A stretch of 64,000 bases of DNA from Meloidogyne chitwoodi (Eukaryota; Nematoda; Chromadorea; Rhabditida; Meloidogynidae), in the NCBI GenBank assembly GCA_015183035.1, contig JACZZP010000002.1, positions 2,666,001-2,730,000 of the forward strand, read 5' to 3'. Under the pieces are notes generated by a model. That model worked only from the letters and a program-made list of their open reading frames with translations, did not search any database and was not told the origin of the DNA. Shown one piece after another: positions 40,140-50,517 of this stretch (position 1 is the stretch's first letter; each line of letters starts with the position of its first letter). The position numbers and the translations under genes were made by a program.

Positions 40140-40222
40140 GAGAAAAATAAATATTATTTGCAAAAAAAACTTGCGGACTTTTAGAAGCATAATTAAAAAG
40201 ACCTAAAAATTATGTGCAAAAT
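40140..40222 (-). repeat. Right arm of inverted repeat flanking the satellite
   Basis: It contains tatttgcaaaaaaaacttgc, ggacttttagaag and acctaaaaattatgtgcaaa, the inverted counterpart of 13797-13906. It lies about 95 bp beyond the stop codon side of the SMARCAL1-like gene. Confidence 0.7.
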
Positions 40223-40315
40223 ATTACATTATTTTTCAATTTTTTAACAAAAAATTAAATAGACTCAATATAGAAATTTAAAATTTAGGGCACAAAATGA
40301 GAAAAAATAAACTTG

Positions 40316-43300
40316 TCAAAATTTTAATTTTTTCCTATTAGGTTCTTGAGTATCATTTTCGTCAATATTTTCAACTTTTTTGTTGTCTTCATCAAGTTTA
40401 TTTAACATTTCAAAAAAAGTTGTAATTTTTTGACTATTTGTGCATAATTTACTGCTTTTATCAGCATCATCATATCTAAATTAAATAAATTTAAAAAAAA
40501 GTTTTTAAAATTAATTTGGATTTTTTTTAATTTTTTAGGGGTAAAAATCCGCAATTTTTGTCTGCATTTTTTAAAATATATTTTATTGTTTAGGCAATAA
40601 ATTGTGATCCACAAAATAAAAAAAATAAGTAAAAGAAAAGCAAATTTTGTAAAATACAAAGGCAAAATTGTTCATTTTATGTACCTCCAAAATAATTAAT
40701 AAAATATTTTAAAAATGACGGACAAAAAATTTCAGATTTTTACCCCCAAAATTCAAAAAAAAACCAACAAAATTTATTAAAATAAATAAATTAAAAATAA
40801 ATAAAAAAAGAAACGTTTCATTAGCCAAATTAGCAATTCCAAGTACTTGTAATTTTGACCCAACCATATCCCAAAGAAGAGTGTCTGCTGTATTCTTTGC
40901 TATTAGATACTGAACTTGAACTGAATCGCGCTGCCCTACACGATGGGCACGATCCTCTGCTTGAATCATTAACTTAAATATTGAAAAATAAGCTTATATC
41001 TCTAGAAAAAAAATAAACCGAAGGATTCCAATAAAGTTCGGCAAATATAACAACAGATGCTGCAGTCAAAGTAATTCCTATTCCAGCAGCTGTTATACTT
41101 AACAAAGCAGCTCTTATTCTTTTATCATTTTGGAATTGTTCACAATATGTAGAACGATCCCTGGCTGTTGTGCATCCATCAATACGGATAAATTGAGCGC
41201 CCTGAAAAATAAAAAAATTTTAAAAATTTTTTATGAGACGTTCCTCTGTCCTTACCTATAGAGGTAGAGGAACGTCTCAAAAAAATTTTTTATTTAAATT
41301 TTTTTGACATACACCCCACTCTATCCTCTTCCCAAAAATATTTTTTAACAAAAAAAACCTTACAACTTTAGCCATTTCAATACTTATATGATCAAGAATT
41401 TCCAAATGATGCGCAAAAACTAGTATTTTCTTTGGTGGCGCTCCTTCATAAAAATAAGTGTCCACAATATGTTCAGATACAGGCTTCTTTTTTACCTGTC
41501 CAGTAAGTACATAATATTCCATAAAAGATTGTCTTTTAGTTTTATTATCCTATTTTTTTAAATTAAAATTAAGAAAATTAAAAAAACCGTTGAAAAACGT
41601 TCAGTGCACTCAAACTCTTCTTTTGCTTTTACCAATTGTCTCATTTTATTATCAATAGCATCGCCCGATAAGAATATTATTTCACGACGCTTTTCAGGCA
41701 AATCATCAAGTACATCTTTTTTTAATCGTCTGAAAAAAAATTTATTTTTTTTTAATAAATTTTTGAACGGAACCCCGAATCTTCTCAATTTCCAAGTACT
41801 CCAATTTTTATACAAATCAGTTTTTTATCTTATTTTTGACTATTTACTTCTCAATAAATACTACATTTGATTAAATTGACAATTTTTAAGAAAATCCAAG
41901 GGACCAGACGGTTCGGTGCAAAGGACACTCAAAAACGGACGGTTCGGTGCAGAGGAAAAACATTTAAAAATTAAAGTAAAAACCTTATCATAATTTTCTC
42001 CATAACAGCGTTTAATTCCTCAGGATTTGATTGTCCTTTAGCTTCAAATCCAAAACGTCCAGGCCTGCCATCACAATAACGGAGAGCATAAGGCTTATAA
42101 TAAGGAAAAATTTTTGGATCAATCATTTTAATTTGTGTATATAATTCTACTGGGCGGGATAATGCTGGAGTTCCACTAAGCAAAATGATGCGATTTGATC
42201 TTTTCTGAAAAATAAAAAGTCAATAGAGTCTGAAAAATTAAATTTTTTCTCAGACTCAAATGGTCAGGCAGAAAATTTATTTTTTTAAATTAAAAAAAAT
42301 CCGATTACCGCTAAAGCATCTGCAGCCCTTGTCCTCTTAGATGTCATCTCCTTAAGCATATGGCATTCATCAAAAATGAGTACATAAAAATTTTCTCTTT
42401 TCAGTTCATCTATGCGCAAGTCCATTAAAGTATAACTCATTATCTAAAAATTCTTTTTTTAATTTTTTTAAATAAAAAATACCCACAATAACAAGATCTG
42501 TAGATCTAGAACGTGGAAGATCGTCCTTTGATTTTTCAACTAAACAAGGACGAGCACTAGGCAAAAATCTTTTAATTTGTCGATACCACATATACTTAAC
42601 AGAAGAAGGGCAGACAATAAGTAACGGCCATTCAATTCTAAAATAAATTTTCTGAACTTGTATAATTTAGGTACCCAACACATTCATTCGCAAGAAAATA
42701 ATTTACACCGCAAAAATGACTTTAGGTAAAAAATTTTTTCTTGCGAATAAATGGGGTGGGTCCAAAATAAAATATACAAATTTCAATTTTAAATAAAAGC
42801 AAAAAATAAATAAGAGATAAAGAAACCTAAAAGCAGATGCAATAGCCAATGCCTGCACTGTTTTACCGAGTCCCATCTCATCGGCAATTAATAAACGACC
42901 ACCTCGGTGAATACCAAAACTTAAAAAAGAGAAAAAAATTAAGGTACTTTTCCGTTATGCTACACCCCCATTTCAGTACCAAAAATTTGAGTGCCAACTA
43001 TTTATTTACTTATAAATAAAATTTATTAATAATAAAATTATATTGGTGGAATATATTTGAAAAAATTTTGAGCATTTGATTAATCTGGATATTCCTCCAT
43101 TAGTGTGTCATAATTATAGGGCTTTTTTATTTAATTATTTTTAATTGAATTAATATTTTTTACTTTTATTAATTCTTTATATACTCCTTTAACGACCAAA
43201 GATTGCATGACAATCAAAAAATACAGATTAAAATTAAAATATTTATTAATGCATTATATTAATAGGCACTCTTAAATTTTTGGCACTGAAATGGGGGTGT

Positions 43301-44394
43301 AGCATAACGGAAAAGTACCAAAATTAATTTAATAAAATATTTATTTAAATTAATTAAAAAAACCTGACGCCTGAACGTTGAAAAGGAAAAAGAGAATCAA
43401 CAATTTTAGGATCTGCTCTGTTCAAATAAGAAGGAGAAGCTTCGTTTAAGGGTGACTGCTCAGAATTGCGTGGGGAAATTTTGTCGAGAAAAAGCTTTAA
43501 AAATATAATTTAATAAATTTTAAATATAATTTTTAATTTTATAAGAGTTATTCAGTTTAAATAAAAAAATTTGAATTTGCGGACAAAACTTGCGGATTTT
43601 ATAGAAGTTATAAATTAATAATTAATTTTTTTGTTTTCTAATTTTTAAAAATAAATTTAAATATAAAAAAACCTTTCTCACTCCCATAGGAATTTCCTCA
43701 AATTTTGCCAAAATATTTTTTGAACGTAATTGAGTTAATTTAAACTTTAATAATTCATAATCTCTAAGCATAAAAGTCCAACTTTTGTTTGTAGCATCGT
43801 AAATTCTTGAGGAAACTTCTTTGAGTTTAAAAGGTATAGCACTATTGAAAGGTTGAAATTCTAACTGAAAAAATGAAAATTACTTTAAAATATTCAATTA
43901 AAATTTAAAAAAGTTAAAAATACTCCTTAAAATTTCAGCCCCATAAATTTACCTAAAAAATTCTTTTTGAAAAAATCTTTTTAAATAAAATTCTTAAAAA
44001 TTAAATATTCAGTAAAAAATGGAGATTAAGGTTTATAAAATAGGTGATCAGGACTAAGGTTAAGAAATTAAAAAAAATTCCCGTAACTATAAAATTCCCC
44101 CTTTTAAAAAATTTATTAACCACAAACCTTAAATCTCTCAGTATTTAACATATAAAATTTAAAATCAACACTAATTAGAGTTTTATTTTTGTAAAAATCA
44201 GTTGTTGGATGTTGAAATTGTCCTTCTTGTTCTTCTTCTTTAATTTCTTCAATTAAAGGAGGCTTTTGTTCTAATTGTTGTAATCTCAATTTTTCTTCTG
44301 CGGCAGCTCTTTTTTTTAAAGCTTCTTCCCTATTTGCTCTAATTCTTTCTTTTTGTTGTTCAGTTAATTCAATATTTGGTGAAATTAAAGCCAT
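40316..44394 (-). CDS. SMARCAL1: SMARCAL1-type annealing helicase (HARP + SNF2), 672 aa
   Basis: Twelve exons join in phase to 2,019 nt: 44394-44128, 43864-43673, 43494-43364, 42919-42827, 42637-42487, 42443-42309, 42204-41984, 41729-41588, 41549-41364, 41201-41019, 40972-40815 and 40475-40316. Residues about 9-35 ([20 protein letters not shown]) match the RPA32-binding motif of SMARCAL1. One HARP-like domain follows (about 70-135, with [14 protein letters not shown]). Then come the SNF2 motifs: [10 protein letters not shown] (209-217), II DECH (303-306; DESH in human), III SGTP (333-336), MIRRLKKDV, and [14 protein letters not shown] (571-582). The family re-anneals RPA-coated DNA at stalled forks. 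The protein is shorter than the vertebrate form and has one recognisable HARP domain. Intron 3 holds a MITE, intron 7 a 2-copy acggttcggtgca repeat, and intron 9 a hairpin. Confidence 0.93.
41234..41279. repeat. Perfect hairpin in SMARCAL1-like intron 9
   Basis: TGAGACGTTCCTCT is followed after 18 nt by its exact inverse AGAGGAACGTCTCA, and the loop itself contains acctatagaggt. It could be a very small foldback transposon remnant or an RNA hairpin in the intron. Confidence 0.75.
42943..43319. mobile_element. GGTAC-ended MITE in SMARCAL1-like intron 3, 377 bp
   Basis: The terminal inverted repeats are about 57 bp and nearly perfect: ggtacttttccgttatgcta, then cacccccatttcagt(a/g)cc, then aaaattt..gagtgcc. 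An exact 8-bp target duplication aaaattaa flanks it (42935-42942 and 43320-43327). GG ends with an 8-bp duplication fit the Merlin superfamily, as for the two elements at 49.8-51.1 kb. No transposase remnant is visible. It sits inside an intron, so the gene remains readable. Confidence 0.8.
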
Positions 44395-45328
44395 TTTTTA
44401 TTTAAAATTTAAAAAAAACTAAAATTGAAAATTAAAAGAAAAGAATAATTTGTCTCTCATTATTAACAACACTATTTTCATTCATTTTAGGAAAGGAAAA
44501 GCTCGTTTAGCAGTAAGCAAGTTTGTAGCGGCAACTTTATCGCGAGACCACTTTGTCGCAAAATGTTAATATTCTTCTATTTTACTGTGGTCAAGGAATA
44601 TATTTTTTTAAAAATGTATTTATAATTTTATAATAGGTATATAAATTTTGTCTTATTATATTTGGATGATTTGGTATCCTTCGAAAGAACTCAAAAAGTC
44701 GATTCAAATATCTAAGAATAAAAATCCTTCGATTTTTATTAAAGAACAAATTTTTTTGAAATTTCAAAATTGTAAGCTGGAATAATATTTTGATTTTTTT
44801 ATCTCTAGTCCATCGGCAATTTTTGACTAATATAGTATCGTTCGAAAGAGCTCGAAACACTGATAGGAACGAGATATGAAAAAGCCAAAAATATCATTTT
44901 CGAGATAAAGTTTTTTGAACAATTAAAAGACATGGTTAAAAAAATTTAAAAAAATACACAGCTAAAGTAAAAACAAATAAATATATTTAAAACAAATCTT
45001 ACGTTTCTTCCATTAATTTATATATCCATCATATTATTATTATATACCTAAATATTTTTTTTAAATGAAAAGAATTTATTAAAATGAAGTTGATAATTAG
45101 AGTGTTGATTAATTGGGTTGGATTATAATTTTATTTAATAGGCAACTTTTTAAATTTATCTCTTCCTGCCTATAGCCAATTATTAATTTTATTAATAATA
45201 GAAAGGTCAAATATTTATAGCAACTTTGAGTTTTATTTATTCAAATAATTAATATTTTAACTAAAATATTAATTTTCCTTGTAAAATAATTTTATTAAAA
45301 ATTCTAAAAATTAAAAAAAAATTAATTT
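44395..45328. other. Intergenic between SMARCAL1-like gene and F-box fragment
   Basis: This 930-bp gap separates divergently arranged genes and so should hold both promoters. The only recognisable content is the two diverged satellite monomers at 44660-44940. Confidence 0.45.
44660..44940 (+). repeat. Two diverged satellite-family monomers in tandem
   Basis: ggtatccttcgaaagaactc at about 44673 and agtatcgttcgaaagagctc at about 44835 are 162 bp apart. Each is followed by satellite-like text (gatatgaaaaagcc, tttcgagataaag). They resemble an old dimer of the family that makes the large array about 4.8 kb away. Confidence 0.65.
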
Positions 45329-46065
45329 ATGGATAAATTTTACAAAAAACGATCATTTTTTTATTTCAAAAAAATTAAAAATAAAAAAAATTTAAACAAA
45401 AACAACAATAATAATAATCGTCTCAACCTTCCTCTTGAATTAATTTTTGAAATATTTAAAGGAGTTAATATTAGGCAAGTGAGAAAGGATACGTGAATAA
45501 ATAGATAAATATATATAGTTGGATATAGGGATACAATGATGTTTATAATAATATCAAAAATAAACTATTAAAACTAGGGTCCGTTCCCGACTCCGCGTCC
45601 CCGATCCCCGACATTTTTAATGTTTTTTCACGTTCTCGAAAGTTAAGCCGTCCCCCGATCCGATCCCTGTTCCCTGAAATTTCCGCCTCGATAGTTCGGG
45701 GACGCACCCTACTTAAAACTAAATTGGTAATTAGAGTCTTAAAAATAATTAATCTAAAATTTATGAGTAGATTATATAAAAATTATTTAAATTAAATTAA
45801 CTCTCGTTATAAGAAAACCCAGAGGATTTCTGCCCTGAAATGCCTTACTTTGTAAAATTTTGTTTCATTTTTACTCTATTTTTTTTTTAAATTCGTATCC
45901 ATTCTAAAGCTCTTGTCTAATATAAGTTATGAGATTAAAAATAATTTTTTTACTGAAAACGAAATGTTAAAATTGAAAAAATATTTTATTAAACCTTTAT
46001 ATTCTTCTTCAATAATTTATGCATTCGCTGGTGATGTTTACAAAGAAATTTTTAAAAAAATAAAG
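45329..46065 (+). CDS. Possible F-box protein, 5' part
   Basis: Exon 1 (45329-45478) gives 50 residues: a basic, Asn-rich start (MDKFYKKRSFFYFKK) and then NRLNLPLELIFEIFKGVNI, which matches the start of an F-box (LP-x-ELI-x-EIF). A second open segment (45910-46065) joins in phase 0 and gives SYEIKNNFFTENEMLKLKKY and a hydrophobic end. I cannot find later exons; a foldback repeat begins 260 bp downstream. F-box proteins recruit substrates to SCF ubiquitin ligases. A truncated gene or pseudogene is equally possible. A GC-rich MITE lies in the putative intron. Confidence 0.4.
45576..45710. mobile_element. GC-rich 135-bp MITE-like element
   Basis: The ends agggtccgttcccga and (inverted) agggtgcgtccccga form a 15-bp terminal inverted repeat with two mismatches. 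The interior is made of cccgatcc / ccccga words. Base composition is strikingly unlike the surrounding AT-rich DNA. No clear target duplication is visible. Confidence 0.5.
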
Positions 46066-46328
46066 GTATGTGTAGATTAATACAAAAAATAGTGATTTTA
46101 TTGCATAATTACCTTATCTTTAAATTATATAGAACATTTTTTGATTTTTTTAAATATTAAATTTTAGAATATTAAAAATACAAAATTCATTAATTTATTA
46201 AATTATTTTTTCTTTAAATTAAATTAATAAATAAATAAAAATATTTTTATAAAATCCCAAAATTAATAAAAAAATATAATTTAAAATATACCGGATAAAG
46301 GATGCTTCTGTTAATATAATCCTCTTAC

Positions 46329-46550
46329 CCAGAACTTAAGAACGTCCATCTAAAAGTTATAATTTATCATTAAGTAGAAAAATGGATGGACATTTTGCCA
46401 GTAACAAATTGTCACATATTTGTTTAAAAAAATTTCACAACGACTAACGTTTTGTTATTGGCAAAATGTCCATTTTCTTCTTAATGACAAATTATAATTT
46501 TTTGATGGACGCAAACTACACTTGTATACCAGAATTAACACAAGTTCTGG
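46329..46550. repeat. Foldback (inverted-repeat) element
   Basis: The left half runs ccagaactt, acgtccatct, ttataatttatcattaag, ggacattttgcca, taacaaa. The right half, read inverted, runs ccagaactt, gcgtccatc, ttataatttgtcattaag, ggacattttgcca, taacaaaac. The two arms cover almost the whole 220 bp, with a short spacer of about 40 bp. It is probably a non-autonomous foldback transposon. Confidence 0.7.
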
Positions 46551-47054
46551 CCTTGCTCTGAATCGTTCATTTTTACCATAAATATAAACCCCAATACTAT
46601 TATGAACATTCACCCTTTAGATGAACTCACACTATGAACCGATATATAAAAATTAAAAAAAGGTAAAAATTTATGAAAACGGAGGATTGTGTTGTGGAAC
46701 AAAATGAAAATTAATATTTCTTTTTACTCTATAATCTATCATTTTATTCGCCAAAAAATGAAATTACTAATCGTTATTTTATAACAAAAATTTAATTCTT
46801 TTATGCCTTTCCCATTTGTTCCATAACCTTTTAATCTTTTAATTGTTTTAAATATATTAAAAGTTTAAATTAGTTTCGATTAATAGATTAATTCCAACAT
46901 AAACATGTAATATGTTTTGTTCATTTCCCTACACTTTTCATTGAGTTGCCTTTGGCACCACACATTGAGAAAAGTTAAAGAAATATGTTGTTCATTTTAA
47001 TAAATATATTTTATATTTATTAAAATCAATTTATACATATTCCATTAAATTAAT
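46551..47054. other. Intergenic, nothing recognised
   Basis: AT-rich non-coding DNA leading to the tandem repeat upstream of the RING/MED15-like gene. Confidence 0.4.
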
Positions 47055-47235
47055 TTATATTATAATAATTAATTATAATAATTTAATTTAATTATAATAA
47101 TTTAATTTAATTATAATAATTTAATTTAATTATAATAATTTAATTTAATTATAATAATTTAATTTAATTATAATAATTTAATTTAATTATAATAATTTAA
47201 TTTAATTATAATAATTTAATTATAATAATTTAATT
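47055..47235. repeat. 19-bp tandem repeat immediately upstream of a start codon
   Basis: The unit tttaatttaattataataa repeats about eight to nine times and ends about 16 bp before the ATG at 47251. It would form the 5' leader or core promoter region of the RING/MED15-like gene. Confidence 0.85.
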
Positions 47236-47250
47236 TTCCAATTATTTAAG

Positions 47251-49205
47251 ATGACCACTGTTTGTGTTATTTGCAAGCAATTTATTTTTGGTGATAATTC
47301 GAATATAGTAATTTTAAATGGTTGCAATCATGTGTTTCATAAAATCTGTCTTACTAATCACTTAAAAAAAAATCAGGCTTGCCCAGTACCTGGCTGTCTT
47401 AATGATGACGAACTTTATCGTATGCCCAGCAAACAAGTAAATTTGAACAAATTTTATAATTAAATAAATTGGAAGAATTTTATTTATTTAATATATGACA
47501 TTTTACTTAATTTTTATGAATTTTTTAACTTAAATAAAAATATCAACAATTTTTAAGAAAAATATAACATCTAAAATTTTTCTTTTCATTTTTTTTAAAT
47601 TAAATAATTTTAAATTTTTTTTTAAAATTAATTCTAAAATTTTTAGTCTCCTGTTGAACCACCATTAAAGCAGACTATTTCGATAGATAGTTCAGTAACT
47701 AAAGGTTATATTATTTTTTTAAAATAAAAAAATTTTTTTTGACTAAACATAAATGAAAAATATAATAAAAGATGAACTAAAATATTATTTCGGCTTAATT
47801 TTTTAATTATTTATATATTTGATTTTCGGTCTTTCAGTAGCTCCTTCTCAGCCTAATTTTCAAAAAAATGTTAACAGCCAAAATAATGTTGTAGCAGAAA
47901 AACAAATTTCCTATGCTTATAATATGTTTGATCAAATTCCAGTTGATCATCCTAAATTTGGAAAAGTTTCAGGTAAATACACATATTGTCTTATATTTAT
48001 TACAGTTATAAAGAACAATTAAATTAAAATTTACAGTTATTATAAAACTTTTCGTATATTCCGGAAAGATTTTATTAGGTAAATAGTTTGATTTTTGTGT
48101 ATGTTCCGGAAAAGTTTACAGCATATTTGTTGCAGTGTTCAAAAAGTTTATAATTAAAAAAAGTTTATTTTTTTATTTTATTTTTTATGTTCCGGAAAGT
48201 ATTTCCGTACAGAATCAATAATTTTAAAAATTTAATCAAATGATATAGAAGCAAATTTATTTATCTTATAAAATCAAAACATTATTTTGACAATATTAAT
48301 TTTAAATTTAAAAAATAATTCAATATTATAAAAAAAACAAAATTAAAAATACTTTTTTCTATAAAATATTTTTAATTTTTATTAAAAAATTTTAAATAAA
48401 TTTCAGTTTCTTCCGATGGGATTTTAAGCATTGAGCTAAGTCAACTTTTGGGAGCAGTTAAAAATATTGTTTCACGACGTGATTTAAATGATCGTTATCT
48501 TTTTGACAATAAAGTAGAGATAACTTTGGACAAGAAATGTTATGTGTTAAGATGTAAATTAAGTAAGTATTTTATTACTTAACTAGAATACTCCAACAAT
48601 TTTTTTTATTTTTAAATATGGGAGAGCAGCCGCGGTAATCACTTAAAGTGAGCTTGGTCCCCTATTGTTTTTTTAGATTTTCAAGCGAGACGACTAAATT
48701 TTATTTATAGAATTTTCTGCAGTTTAAGTTTAGTAAAGTTTATTCAACTTGTCGTGTTATGTCAAACAGTATCACTATAAAATAATTTTGTCAAATTCAT
48801 ATTTTTATACAATTCTTCGGACATAAAATAATTAAAATAAAATTTTTAATCGTATTAAATAATTTTAAATTTTTAGAATCAAAAAATGTGCCTCATCTCA
48901 GAATTATCGTGCCTTTAGATTATCCTTTTACTAAAGCAAGAGTGGAGAGTCATGCGCTTGCATTTGGTAAATTTTATAAAAAAATTTTTAATAAAATTTT
49001 AGAATTATTTCATTATGAATCTGTTGCCGAATGGCCTCAATATTTTAAATTAATTGATAACCTTCTATTAGAATTGGGAGAAAATTCTAATTATATAATT
49101 AAGATACTTGACATTTGGGTTTGTTTATTTTTATAAAATTAAATTTTTAATAATTTAATTTTTAAGGAACGGATTGTAAATGCATTTTTTGACTCTAGTG
49201 GCTAA
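47251..49205 (+). CDS. RING-H2 finger fused to MED15 C-terminus-like domain, 271 aa
   Basis: Six exons (47251-47436, 47647-47704, 47838-47972, 48407-48562, 48877-49118, 49167-49205) join in phase to 816 nt. Residues 5-49 form a RING-H2 pattern: C5-x2-C8, C25-x-H27, H30-x2-C33, C44-x4-C49. A polar linker follows, rich in Gln and Asn. From about residue 130 the protein resembles the C-terminal domain of Mediator subunit MED15: CKL-x-SKNVPHLRIIVPLDYP, and near the end ILDIWERIVNAFF, comparable with the LP-x-VPPLEL-x-VPADYP and LLNTWAQSVHQACL regions recalled from MED15. The MED15 match is from memory, not alignment. Exon 5 contains a possible in-frame 36-nt intron (GTAAAT..TTTTAG at about 48966-49001), which would give 259 aa. 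RING fingers usually act in ubiquitin transfer, and MED15 links activators to RNA polymerase II. Confidence 0.6.
48055..48205. repeat. Three TTCCGGAAA motifs in intron 3
   Basis: Motifs near 48058, 48106 and 48190, one followed by AGTTTACAG, lie inside intron 3 of the RING/MED15-like gene. Confidence 0.7.
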
Positions 49206-49786
49206 ATTTGTATTTTTTAAAATTTATATTTGTTTTGAATTGGAAAAATTTTTATTTTTGAATTAACATATTTACTATTCAAATGACCCTTTTTAAAGGA
49301 ATACGCTTCTTAGTGTAAATACGTTATAAATAATTTTTTTTTAACAATATTTCTGTTTTTTGTATTTTTAAAAGACAATTTTAAAAATAACATTTCTCAA
49401 TTTTGTACTATTTTTTATAATTCTCATAAGTATTTTTATTTAAAAAATAAAAATATTTTTTAAATTAAATTTTAATTTCTCAAGTCTTGTAAAAAATTTA
49501 TTTTATTAGTTCTAAAAAAATATATAATTCAAAATATTTATAAAAATGGTTCTAAGATAAAAATAATAATTATTTTTTCCTAAAATATTTTCAATTAAAA
49601 TTTTTTTAATTGAAAATAGCTAAATTGTAACATAAAGTGATTGAATGATTCATATTTAATGAGAATTTTTTTAATTAAAAATATTAAATTTATAATAAAT
49701 TGAAGCATTGGGTTAATCAAAGCCATTAGTGCTAGAGAGAAAAGAAAAAGTCAAAGTGTTGCCTCGTTAGCTCAAAATAGATCCGA
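49206..49786. other. Intergenic AT-rich stretch
   Basis: Nothing recognisable. A short GC-richer part at about 49710-49786 directly abuts the first Merlin element. Confidence 0.4.
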
Positions 49787-50422
49787 GGTAAATGTCCAGT
49801 TGGCGGTCTACCTGTCCGCAAAGAGAATTCGCTCTTTTCTTTCCTTCTCTTGCATTTTTTGCGTTAGGAGAAGTGCACGCTTATTTTTCCTCTACACTGT
49901 AATATGCGCCTTTTGGCACTTGGAAAGAAAGGGATAAAATAATTAAAATTAATTAATAATAAAGTGAAAATATATTTATTTTAAAAGTGACCAAAGATTA
50001 ATAATCAGAGAACATAAATTTGGGACAACATTCTCAAATATATTTATAGAATATCAGGTGGATAACAACCTTTTATGGGATTATAATGGGGATAAAAACA
50101 AGTAAAATGTATTTTGGTAGTTCAGTTTCTGTAATATGTCTCATCTGACGGACAATTCTGAATCTTAATCTATTCCAAAAAGCTTCGATCTGTTGAGTAT
50201 TCGCACCGTTATCAGGATTTAGGAAAAATTTAAATATATTTTCACTTTATTATTAATTAATTTTAATTATTTTATCCCTTTCTTTCCAAGTGCCAAAAGG
50301 CGCATATTACAGTGTAGAGGAAAAATAAGCGTGCACTTCTCCTAACGCCAAAAATGCAAGAGAAGGAAAGAAAAGAGCGAATTCTCTTTGCGGACAGGTA
50401 GACCGCCAACTGGACATTTACC
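49787..50422 (-). mobile_element. Merlin-type non-autonomous transposon A, 636 bp
   Basis: The terminal inverted repeats are about 195 bp and nearly perfect (ggtaaatgtccagttggcgg, then tctacctgtccgcaaagag, and so on). The exact 9-bp duplication tagatccga flanks it at 49778-49786 and 50423-50431. The 240-bp interior encodes a transposase remnant on the minus strand (50228-50073) with NPDNGANTQQIEAFWNRL, corresponding to the H-T-Q-x-IE-x-x-W motif with the catalytic Glu of IS1595/Merlin DDE transposases. Most of the transposase is missing, so mobility would require an enzyme supplied elsewhere. Confidence 0.85.
50073..50228 (-). pseudogene. Merlin transposase C-terminal remnant (element A)
   Basis: An open stretch of about 51 codons contains NTQQIEAFWNRLRF and ends in VFIPIIIP. 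It lacks a start codon and the first two catalytic Asp regions. It aligns by eye with the remnant of element B (HTQNIEQLWRSAKR), but the two are clearly different sequences, so the elements belong to different families. Confidence 0.7.
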
Positions 50423-50431
50423 TAGATCCGA

Positions 50432-50517
50432 TTATGTTTTTAAGTAATTTTTACTTTTTTTTTCCATTGTACAATTTTGGACGAATTTAGTATCATTCGA
50501 AAGAGCTTGAAAAGCTG
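50432..50517 (+). repeat. Satellite-family monomer, left half, between two Merlin elements
   Basis: It contains aatttagtatcattcgaaag and agcttgaaaagctg. The right half (aaaagctgaatcgaataaac, then gatttagggggaaag-like text) continues at 51110-51195, after element B. Element B therefore inserted into a pre-existing solo monomer. Confidence 0.75.
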
